Below are positions 1 through 9,937 of a DNA stretch of 64,000 bases, piece after piece. The position numbers and the translations under genes are program-made. The stretch is taken from assembly GCA_001599675.1 (NCBI GenBank), contig BCHP01000003.1, positions 1,330,759 to 1,394,758 on the forward strand, given 5' to 3'. This DNA comes from Basipetospora chlamydospora. Taxonomy: Eukaryota > Ascomycota > Sordariomycetes > Microascales. Below the pieces are notes generated by a model. That model was not told where the DNA came from. It did not search any database and saw only the letters and a list, made by a program, of their open reading frames with translations. Each line of letters begins with the position of its first letter. Position 1 is the first letter of the stretch.

Positions 1-740
1 CCAGGCGTTTATGTTTTCTCCTCCATAAAAAGGGGGAATGATCACAAGGGGGAACAGAGAAAGTGGTGGGAGACCGGTTAGTTGTATATTCATGGACGAA
101 GGTGCGAGTACCGGATTACTCAAGGTATGGCTGCATAAAAAGGGGAAAATACATACATCGTGGATGGGACAGGAGCTTAGCTTGTGATAAGGTCTGGTCT
201 GATGAAGAGATGGATGCGATCTGTGGTGCAGTGATTTTCGGGCAGGGAGATGGATATCTGCTTCTGGGTCTGGATGTGACGTGCGTCTCGGGGGAGGTAA
301 ACAGAGATGCTACTTTGGATAGTGGAAAATGGAAAATCCTCAAGTCAAGTAGAGGTTTTGAGATACGAAGAGGAATCACCTCTCCTGCCCGGCTGATCTT
401 TGGGGACGTGGGTAGGAAGCTCCTGTTTGTTATAGAGGAGGGTTCGGACTCTAGTGGGGGAGATGATGAAGGCGGCTTTTTTCTGAGAAAGGAGTCAGAA
501 AGAGAGGGTGCTCTCTTGGCATAGCTGTGTCATAGTAGTAGAACAAGGAATGGCTTATTCTGGTGAAGATGGCACTGGGAGAGCTGGATTCTTTAGTATT
601 ATAATCTTTCCAAGTAGCAGCCTATCTACCCAGACCATTAATCACTACCCAACTCCCAGCGTAATCTCCAATGGTATCAAAACATATATCCCAGGCACCC
701 CGTGGGCGGGCGAGAGAGAGAAAATGTAGTCTACTCATAA
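1..740. other. Gene-free left edge
   Basis: No credible gene is seen. A 153-codon open frame on the plus strand (63-524) has no recognisable motif, signal peptide or splice pattern. The stretch lies downstream of the kinase-like gene on the minus strand, so it probably includes that gene's 3' untranslated region. Confidence 0.4.
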
Positions 741-2087
741 TCATACGCTCCCACACTGGACCTCAGGCTGCCCCCTCAGTGCTGTGAGCCCAACAAAACT
801 CGCCCATTTCGCCCCGAGCGTCACCTTCAGCTCCAAAGACACAGCTCTCCGGAGCGACCCTTTATACCGGCCCCCAGCACCTGCGCGAACCGCCCTGCCG
901 CCCAGTATAGGACACTTGTACACGGCGAGAGCCCCCTCCGCGACTTCGGAGACGGCGGGAGTATCCTCGGATATTCTCAAGATGGCGGCGGCTGAGCCGG
1001 CGGTGGTGTCAAAGAGGACGTCCCGCGAGCTCCAGTACAGACAGCTCCAAGCCTCGGTCCCCTCGAAGAAGCTTCTGTCGAAGGCATGCGTGTCGGACAC
1101 GGCGCGGCGCAGGAAAGTTGCGTACGATTTAAGGAGGCGGAAGACGTCGTTGGCGCGGCAGTCTGGCAGCTGGGAGTTCAGCGGCGCCCAGAGGTAGGAG
1201 GAGTGGTACGGGTGCGAGGGGTGGCGGGCATTGCCCAGGTCTCCCAGGAGCCATTGCGGGGCGGTCGAGTTCGCGGCGGATAACGACGGAGGGGAGATGA
1301 AGATGTTGTCGGTCTTGAGGTCGTCGTGGCACAGGTTGTGCTCCTCGTGTAGCACGCGGAGGGCGGAGAGGAGGCGGTTGAGAGAGGGCCTGTAGATGGC
1401 GTCAAGCTCATTGGCCGTGTGAGCGCCAGAGGACCGTAGGCTCTTGGATAGGGAGTCGAGGGTTCCATCGGGGAAGAAGGGAGTAACGAGGTGCCACTGG
1501 GCAGCGCCGCCCGGGCCAGCGGGCTCAAAGAAGAGATCCGTCACGGGGACGAAGGCGTTCCCCTCCTCTGCAGTGTTGCCCAGGTGCTGCTGTCCCGCCC
1601 GGCCGCCGAGGAGGAGCGTCGCGGGTATCTCAGTGGGCCACCTTTCCTCCCCGGCCGCCGACTCCCTGAGGCAGTTCCGGAAGGGGCTGCGGCGCTGGTC
1701 GTAGACTTTTATCGCCGTGCCGTTATACGCGAAGACATCGCCCTCCATGCCGCCTCCCAGCCAGCGCCATTCGCGTCTGTGGCGGAGCACCTCCCTCCTG
1801 TCGAACGACGATGGAGACGGACCGTCTATCCCCCGAGGGGCATGGCTGGTGGCCTGGCGGCGTATAGCTGCCTCCTCGAAAGACCCGTCTTGGAATGTAG
1901 TTGGACTGTGCTTCGCACGGAGGGCCTGGCGGTAGAAGTTGTGTGAGGATGAAAAGTTGACGACGACCAGGATGGCCAGGGCTAATATGGCGAGCCCCCG
2001 TGCCGTTGGCCTTGCTCGGTGTGGTATCCTCGCGCCCATTCGTGGCCTGAAGCCGAAACTCGACGATAACCTTGGCTTCATGGCCAT
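741..2087 (-). CDS. Membrane-anchored protein kinase-like protein
   Basis: Single-exon gene of 448 residues. I start it at the ATG at 2087 rather than the ATG 59 codons upstream, because this leaves a short basic N-terminus followed at once by a transmembrane segment (residues about 30-46, GLAILALAILVVV), a type II signal-anchor layout. The rest is a kinase fold: a glycine-rich loop (GGGMEGDV, about 111-118), an AIKVY strand whose Lys is the expected ATP-contacting residue, a catalytic loop HDDLKTDN (254-261) and DLG (283-285) in place of DFG. Catalytic Asp, Lys and Asn are present, but the usual HRD Arg is Asp, so it is a non-RD kinase or a divergent kinase with weak activity. The short C-terminal lobe resembles fungal-specific kinase-like families. 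The substrate is unknown. The kinase assignment is firm; that it is active is an inference. Confidence 0.75.
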   Translation of the reverse strand: MAMKPRLSSSFGFRPRMGARIPHRARPTARGLAILALAILVVVNFSSSHNFYRQALRAKHSPTTFQDGSFEEAAIRRQATSHAPRGIDGPSPSSFDRREVLRHRREWRWLGGGMEGDVFAYNGTAIKVYDQRRSPFRNCLRESAAGEERWPTEIPATLLLGGRAGQQHLGNTAEEGNAFVPVTDLFFEPAGPGGAAQWHLVTPFFPDGTLDSLSKSLRSSGAHTANELDAIYRPSLNRLLSALRVLHEEHNLCHDDLKTDNIFISPPSLSAANSTAPQWLLGDLGNARHPSHPYHSSYLWAPLNSQLPDCRANDVFRLLKSYATFLRRAVSDTHAFDRSFFEGTEAWSCLYWSSRDVLFDTTAGSAAAILRISEDTPAVSEVAEGALAVYKCPILGGRAVRAGAGGRYKGSLRRAVSLELKVTLGAKWASFVGLTALRGQPEVQCGSV

Positions 2088-5000
2088 TTGTGTCTCTCCC
2101 AGTTCGTTCTCCACTGGCGTCCCGAAAAACAAAACCCCCCTTCCCGGAAAATAGCAGATGTCGGGACCTCGTTGGCGGTTGATAAGATGCTGAGAACGAG
2201 GTTCAGAGGACGCGCTATGGTGAAATTCTCGGGTATAGGGCAGATGTCTAAGTGTAACTATCAATGCGGCAGCAGTCTCGAACCGTTGAAGCCTTTCATG
2301 AAGCGGAAAACCAGCATAATGAACACGACTGCTGGGAACTGGGAACTACCCAAGCACCACATGGCAAGGTATTATACATCAATGGGTGGACTCATGCTCC
2401 GTGCCTAATGAGCAGTGAGGTTGAATACCGCAAGTGACCCAATCGCCTTTCATCTCGAAACTTGTTTCCGGGGTGGGAAGCCGACTTGACCGCCCATGGC
2501 TTATTGGATAGCGGAATGCCGTTTTGAGGCGGGAAAACGTCAACATTGCAGGCAATCGGCCAATCTGAGGCCATGATGGGCTGGGGGGACCCTTGCAAGA
2601 GCCCATAGGCCGAGGCCAAGGCCTCCTGGGCAAAGTGCAGGGCTTACTCGCAGTAGGAGGGCCAAGGAATCTGGGTGAATTATATGCCCTAATAGGGCGC
2701 CTAGGAGGCACGCTGGGGCCTGGCCAGCCCGGGATTGTATGGTGTTCGAAACGCTTGGCCCGCGGTCCTTCCCGTGAGCGGAAATCAGGGTGCCGGGAGT
2801 TTGGCTACGTCACACAACCACATGAAGCATTGAGACCAAGTCCGCAGACAGCCAGTACATGTTGATTCGGTAAGAGATCAATTGATGTACTTCCCTCTGC
2901 GGCGGGCCGGAGTCTCGGCGAATCCAGTGGCCGTCTCCGAAGTGGTGGGCGGACCCGTTGGCCGCCAAGATGTCGTATTGCGGTCTCTTTTGGGTAAAAA
3001 CGTTTGAAAGAAGATCGCGCTGAATTACTCCGTACTCTGTACTCCGTAATTGTATGATCATCTATTATCTGCGGCTGTGGAAGGACGACAGTAGAATTAC
3101 TCGAGGCGCAGAAAGAAGCTGGATGACCAAGAGAGAAAGAGATTGAATTATTTGACAAGGTGTCGATTCAAGTGGAAGCGGACATAATGATCAATTGGTG
3201 GCCCGTGACTGTGGTCGGTCTTGCTTGGTCAGCAGTTAAGTAAGTCGTGATGGATCACATGAAGAAGATGGATGTGGAATGCTCGCAAAACATTGAATCC
3301 ACCCAGCACCAGACCGCCGTGAAGAGACCGACGACACCACGAGTTTTATCCGTTTTTTTTATGTTTATTTTTTTCATTTTAAGTGGGGCCCCGTCGCGGC
3401 GTACGGAGTACCTTTTCCGACATAGTCTTCCACCGGCGGTCGGAATAGCGGGTAGACCGGGATGCCGTGCGTCTGCGTCTGTGAAGCCCATCTCCACCAC
3501 CTAGCGTCCTCAATCCTGCACCGATTGAACGCCCGCTAGCCTCAAAGATCCGACCCTGCCGCTGGCCTTGGCGCTCGGCATTCTCCCTGGCCCGCGGCAC
3601 TCGGGCAGCTTTGTGGACTGCGCGGCGGCGCGGACGGGGCGTGTGTGACGGCGATTTGACGACCGCCGTCGCCGCTGAACTTGTCAGCCAGGCGGCGACA
3701 CGGTTGCCTGACTCGACGTGGCCCCTTCCCCACAGGTGCGGGCCTTCTCTTCCTGTTCTGCAGTGAGGGGGGGAATCAAACGGTAGGCCCTGTCCACGCC
3801 ATGCTGTCCACCTTGAAACCGCGAACTCTAGCCGTAGTACTCCGTCGAGTATAGTTAGCCGAGCCAGGTCGCCGTACGACAGGACGGCCGGCGCCCAGCT
3901 GGCGAGTGGGCCGATGGTATTGTCTTTCTTCTCCTCGTGCCACGCCCGGAGCACATTTCGAGACAGAGGGCCAACAAGGTTCGCTGAATCGGAGAACAGC
4001 AGCTTCACATATTAAGATGCGGGCTAAGATTTACACAGGGACAGATGGTGAGGTCTATATGAAGCGACATATAAGCCTCTAGCTCTACTATAGTCTCGCC
4101 TTGCAGGCATAACTAGGTGTGGCTACAAAGACCTTCGACACCCCAACTGAAGGGCTTTACATGAATGGGTCTGAAGTGTAGGGTATCGATAAGCGTGCTT
4201 CCCGATGAGAAGAGCATCTTGATATTCCCAGTGGCCTTTCTAAGGTCTGATGGATTGAGGAAAAAGGTTCCCCTTGCCAACCTGATTTTCTCTCTACTTT
4301 GAGCATCCTCGAAGGCACATGGTAGAGGCTGCTAGAATAGAAGGGACCGCGGAGACTCTGCACAAATTCCGCTGGGTATATATAGAGAAACGACCGGGTA
4401 GTAGTAGGCACCGCGTGGCCTCCGTCTTAGCACATAGCTTCGTGGTTTTGGAGGCTAAGAGTATGACTACCCAGTTCTAGTAAGCGCTCCCGCCCAGCTC
4501 GAGTCCATGCCACGCTTCGTAATATGTCTAATAGGTCGCGCGGGCAGACAACAATCTGACCTCATGATGAATGGCTTTACGCCTACTCCTTGGTTACCTT
4601 AATATATAAGTCTTGGGAAGCTTGGCTGGCACGGACGAGAATCTCCACTGTCTCTTAAGCCGGGCTTCTTCCACCGTCGGAATAATCCCATGTCGTCTGA
4701 TATGCCGTATTCCTATAATCCTACCAATCCCTAGATTGACTCTTTATCGGCTCTCATTTAGCACCACTTCCTACCTTGGTCTCTGCTCCTGGTGATTCTA
4801 AAAGCGTATGGGCCGCGAGGCGTATCTCATAGACTGGATCTAACTCATCTACTTTGAGTGATTAGGAAGCGTGATGTGTGACTACTATTTGGACCTGTAC
4901 TCGCCGGGAACTCGACAACACAGTACGACGCCAAGGAATCGAACCATGCCTGTCTTCGTGAAAAGGCGGCAGTCACATATTTGGCAAAAAGGGAGAGGGA

Positions 5001-7513
5001 CGGCACTCCATACCAACTTTGGACAATACTGGGGCAACGCGGCGGGCAGTTTACGGGAATCAGGAATACAGCATGGCTAACCAGTAGCGATGTAACGCAT
5101 AGTTTAACGCACATGCCGGGACTATGTGTTGCCGAGGACCGGAACTGACTTCCAGCTTCTGAGGATGTGTTGCCCAAGTGCAAAGTGGTTCGGTATGCGG
5201 CGCGTGTCTCTTTCTTGAGAGCCATGAGGGGACATACCATCCGGTACAGTTTAATGATTGGCCTTGATCGTGTTCGTTTGTTCGTGTCTCCTGGTGCGCG
5301 CGGGAACCATTCACGGGAAGCTCCTCTATAGATCGGAGGCGGCCACTTTGGAATGATATATAAGACTGTGGAGCCCGGCAGTCCTTGAATTAGTGTCGAT
5401 GAGAGTCAGGGAGTCACTATCAACCCTAATCTGACACCTCCAGCGCCTCTGCTAACAGTCTCGAGACTAGTTTACTGGGTGTAGCTGCTAGAATATGAGT
5501 TGTTAGGCAGTTGAAATCCTAGTTTAGGCTATATTGGAATGGCTTGCCCTAGAACACTCCAATGCCCTCTAGAATTCCTTTGCATGTTCCGCATAGGCGC
5601 GAACTACTAGCTCAATACGAGCTCCCAAGTAGGGCTTTCTGTAAAGGCCTTTCTATTGCTGGCTCAACCGGGATGTTTGTGGAGTGAAACTTGCGGTATC
5701 ATGCTGGCTAGTCTTGGAATACTTGACTATCCCGTTGTGAAGCAGAGCACACTGTCAACAGAGATGAATGTGGTGTGGTACACGTCCGTCCACATAGACC
5801 TTCTCCTAAAGGCCTTACAGTTGCGTGGACTGGAGACTCCACGGGAGAGTGCAAACTCTTCTTGTATGTCTTTCGTACTATCCTTGGGACAGCAAGGTTG
5901 GCTGTTGCGATTCTATCTTAAAAGCGCATTCGGCCGGGCCCTGCAGACTAACCTGGAAGTAATTAAAAGGACGTCAACGCCTATCGCTGAAGAATCTTAT
6001 TTTAGAAGTTCATATTATTGGTTCTCTGATGGGAGTGCAGTGCCTCTCTTGGGGCTCCTGTGGTACAGTTGCTACCTATAGGAAGCACTACTAGCTTCGA
6101 GGCTACCCTTGGGACCCAGTCCCATAGTCTGTTGGATATAGGGCGGGGTTGGCTCTGATGACCTCCGGATAGACATCTCAGAGGCTGGTAACCCGGGTGG
6201 CGAGTGGTGGTATCGGAATAGGGGGAAGGGGGTTCTTATTGCATCCCCGCCGCGTGTCCGACACTGACTACGGAGACTATATGATTCAAGCCGCAGGCCC
6301 GGCGGGTACTGTCAGTTTGGACTGGGTTCCACATACTCTGAACCCATGCATTTTTATCATATGCCTGAATTGGAGATTTAGCAACCCGGTAGCACCTGCC
6401 GGAGCTCTCTGGTACAAGTGGCGTCAGATCGGCTGTCCCAAGTCCTTATAGTGGTTCAGGTTCGGTATAATGTAGTCTTAGTGGATCATCGGTTCGCCCG
6501 CCTTTAGGTTGAGAAAAGCGACAGTTTCCCTCGTAGCAGTCATCACCCAGAGCCGAGTATTAGTTTAAAATGGGCGTCTGGCGTGGGCCTGCTCTCTTAT
6601 AGTAGAGGTATGCATCCATGTTAATGGAGTCCCAGATCATAGAGCTCCCATTATTCGTCGTGGTCTTCAGAGTGGATAGCAATGATTAAGAAACGTCTCG
6701 GACGTTGCTCCTCGTTTGAGAGGAATGGACGTCGTGAATCTGTTGGCTCGAAACAATGCATCCGATAGTGGAGATGTTAATGTTATATTCCGCCGAAGCG
6801 AATGGGAGTGAAGGGAACGGTACTAGAGTCAGAAGATTGTACTATGTCTTGGGCTCGAAATAATATATCCGGCAGTCCAAGCCACTAGGGATTACCTTGG
6901 GAATGGAGCGAGGAGTGTTGGGGTTTATAGGACCTTCCGTCGCTAGGTCCAAACAGCCGTGTTTTCTACTTCGCCAGAGAGTACCGTGCACAAATTCACG
7001 ACTCTTGGGGAGTTAAGTCATTGTTGCTAAACCAGACAAAAAAATTTGGAGTATGATGCTGTGAATTTCCAGATCTAATTGTTAGAGGAGAGGTGTGGGT
7101 GTCCGCACGAGGACCGGTGTAAGCCGGCTTGCGGGAGCCCGGGCCCGGCCCCACTAGGTGTGGGGCCCGTGGACTCCGTGCTCCGGCCGCCGGCCTCCCC
7201 CCTCACTCCCCTAAGATTTAGAACGAAGATCTCCGCTCCGGTATTAGAGAATCGAGTGTTCCACTCTTGTACGTATCTCCGCACATCTAAAAACCAGTGT
7301 TCCGGCACCTCGCCCGCCTGAGAAGGCTACAAACTAGTGGACCAGCTTTGCAAGAGGTTCACTCTTCGGGGCCCATCGGAGCTACTGTGCAGCCGGGTGA
7401 ATTAAGATAGGATGGGAAAGCTTCAAGGCATTACAACTAGAGTATCCAAAAACCCGCCGTATTCCATTCAAAGATAAAGAGAAGAGTTATTACAGAGAAA
7501 AAAGGAGCCAGAT
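2088..7513. other. Gene-poor region, partly decayed repeat DNA
   Basis: About 5.4 kb with no supportable gene. The part from 2088 to about 4000 has moderate GC and several copies of TACTCCGTA/TACGGAGTA (3026-3034, 3040-3048, 3402-3410). From about 4020 to 7070 open frames are short, TA-rich words (ctag, tata, tagg) are frequent, and a diverged direct repeat (6743-6768 and 6849-6874) differs mainly by transitions. This is what old transposon DNA mutated by repeat-induced point mutation (RIP) would look like, but I recognise no transposase or reverse transcriptase. Confidence 0.4.
6743..6874. repeat. Diverged direct repeat pair in decayed DNA
   Basis: Two copies of a roughly 26-nt word lie at 6743-6768 and 6849-6874, sharing TTGG, CTCGAAA, AAT and ATCCG in order. 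Apart from one inserted G, every difference between them is a transition (C/T or G/A). Transition-only divergence fits RIP-type mutation, though the copies are short and chance similarity cannot be excluded. Confidence 0.3.
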
Positions 7514-9937
7514 CTAATGAGTAGTCGGCCTCGCGCAGACGGTTGACGTCGAGGTGGAGGTGGAAGTGGAGGTGATATAGTACGCCTCCGTGACATACTC
7601 AACATGCACACCGCCCTTGCCGCAGCCGCTGTGGTGTTTCTTCGGGGGCCGAATGATGACGGGACCCGAGCAGGTGCATCCGCTGGGGCAGCCGCCTGGG
7701 CCGCCCGAGTCGACGCCTTGGTCGGATACTCCGTCGCCAGGCTTACCGGACCCACCAGGGCCCTGAGAATCGGAACCGTCGGCATCGGCATTACCGTTGC
7801 CATTGGTACCATCAGTGCCATTCCCGGGGCCAGAAGCACAGTTCCCTTGCTTATACATTGCCCTGTAATTCTGAATTAGCTTCATGCACCTTTGAATGAA
7901 TGGCGCCCGTCTCTGACCACCATATTAACGTGGCCGTGGAAGGGGACACTCACCCAGTAAGGGGAACGAAAGTCGCATCTGTTGCGCCAGCAAGGTTAAA
8001 GTGGTCCTCCGCGTTGCCCGCAGCATTGCCCGCCGTGGGCCAGCAGCCCTTTTTGCAAACCGCCAAATGGTCCCTCGGGAGGCGCGAGATCATCCTCTGC
8101 AGGCCCAGCGGGTCCTCTACGATAGTCACCGCCATACCCATAGGCATGTGCCACTCGATGTGGCAGTGAAGCAGCCACACGCCGGGGTTATCAGCCCTAA
8201 AGCGGATCGTAGCGGATCCCAGACTCAGCACATCGATGCCGTCCCTGAGCATGGGCGAACCATGGAAACTACTGCTGTTGGAGGGCCCTGCACCGCGGTG
8301 GGAGACGACCTGGAAGTGGTGCCCATGGAGGTGGAAGGGGTGGTGGCCCGGCGTGAGGTTGTTGAGCTCAATCTCGACGATCTGCCCGCGCTTGACGACG
8401 TGCGGGTTGACCTGCCCGTAGACGGCCGGGTCCTCCGCGTCAGCGCCGACGGTTAGGGCCGTGTACAGCGTGGGCGTCTTTTGGTGGACGTAATTAATGT
8501 TGTTAATGAAACCGCTGGAGACGTTCGAGCCTGTCAGTCTTGTTTGTTCGTTCGCCACAGCTAATTTGGCACCGGCCACGGACGGGGTCTTTTCTTTCTG
8601 GGAGACTCACCGAGGGATGCCACTCGGGTCAACTCCCACGCGGAAATCCACCTGGATCCGCTGATCAGGGGTACCAAGCAACGGGGTATCCTCGAAGGGC
8701 TGTTTCCTTAATGTTAGTGGCCACTTTTATTGAAGGAAAGACTACGTGCGGCCATACCATCAAGGAAAGATCATCGAATGGGTTGAACCTGCTCACGAGA
8801 GTTGGCCCGGGGTCCGGCTTCGCGGTGTCGTACTGAAGATACGCCGTAGCGTTGACGTTGAATCCGAGCGTCGGCACCGGCTTCCGGTAGTCCGGCTGCA
8901 GATCGAACACGGCATTTATGGCAAAGTTCTCCATCGTCCCATCCGCCTTGGCCTCCACTATGACGGAGTACCGCTGCCCGGGGACAATGTATAGCATTTC
9001 CGCCTCTGCACGGCGCGTGGACACGGCGTCGATCTCGACCACGCTCATCTTGTGCGCGTCGAAGAAGAGGAACGCGGGCGCGAGTGCGGACATGTTGACG
9101 ATGCGGAACTTATACCGCTTACCCGGCTGCATCTTGTATTGCGCACGCTGGGCGTCGTTGATGAGGCCCGCGCTTGGGAGGACGGGCCGGGCCTGAACGT
9201 TGGCTGTTGAAAAGAGCTCCTGGAGGACCGTGGGCGTTTGATCATGGTACCAGTCTGGATGTGTAGTTAGTATGCGAGTAAGACTCATAGGAAAGCAGGA
9301 ACTGGCTTTCGGGCCCGCGTTTGAAAGATAATGGCCCCGCAGGGCGGGCGCAAGTAGCAGCGCTTACCAGACAACGTCAGGACATACTCCTGGTCGTAGT
9401 CCTTCCTATAAGGGTCTTTCCTATTGCGCACGATGAAGGGAGCACGCAGACCATCTGAGTACTGAGCCCCGACGTGGGCATGGTACCAGTATGTTCCCGG
9501 CATGTCCACCACAAACTCGTACGTGAAGGTCTCGCCGGGAGGGATAGGGCACTGAGTGACGTGCGAGGCCCCGTCCATGTGGGGAGTGCCGCGGTGCATG
9601 ATGCCGTGCCAGTGGATGCTGGTGGACTGGTTGCCGAGGTTGTTGTTGACCTGGACAATGATCTTGTCCCCGACGTTGGCTTCAAGGATAGGACACGGCC
9701 ACTGGCCGTTGATGCCTGCCCAAAGTTAGCCGGGTCCTTTCGTCTCTTCACTCGATCTTCTCAAACTTCGACAGCGAATACAGACAGCGCAAGGCCGATT
9801 CTGAGGGACTCACCGATGACTGGACGGGAGAACCCATCAGGTGCGGCGTTGACCCATCCAATAGTCCAATTCTTCCTGACGACAGCGGCCAGGCCGCCCG
9901 AGGCAGCTGCCGCGAGCAAAAGGAATGATTTAAGCAT
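7514..9937 (-). CDS. Secreted multicopper oxidase (laccase/ferroxidase-like)
   Basis: Six exons on the minus strand: 9937-9814, 9715-9368, 9254-8758, 8699-8611, 8514-7954 and 7889-7514, giving 664 residues with all junction phases consistent. The protein starts with a signal peptide (about residues 1-18, MLKSFLLLAAAASGGLAA). Three cupredoxin domains follow with all four copper motifs: HWHG (76-79), WYHAH (118-122), HPFHLHGH (411-418) and HCHIEWHM (469-476), the last with Met at the axial position. The HCHIEWH form with Glu is closer to the ascomycete Fet3-type ferroxidase/laccase clade than to HCHIDWH laccases. There is no C-terminal transmembrane anchor and no iron permease gene beside it, so an extracellular phenol, pigment or metal oxidase fits better than iron uptake. 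A Gly/Asp/Asn-rich, Cys-containing tail of about 124 residues follows the oxidase fold and ends in a Ser-Thr repeat. Confidence 0.88.

Noticed and set aside
63..524. 153-codon plus-strand open frame
   Set aside because: No motif, no start-context support, and odd composition; likely chance.
3379..4008. 209-codon minus-strand open frame
   Set aside because: Arg-rich, repetitive composition typical of reading GC-rich non-coding DNA; no family resemblance.
7468..7839. Alternative reading frame for the multicopper oxidase C-terminus
   Set aside because: It would need a different acceptor that breaks the phase set by the strong GTGAGT donor at 7953; the chosen frame joins cleanly as PLTGCMKLIQNYR.
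7514..9937. Interpretation of the oxidase as a Fet3 iron-uptake ferroxidase
   Set aside because: There is no C-terminal membrane anchor and no Ftr1-type permease gene nearby, although the HCHIEWH motif is ferroxidase-like.
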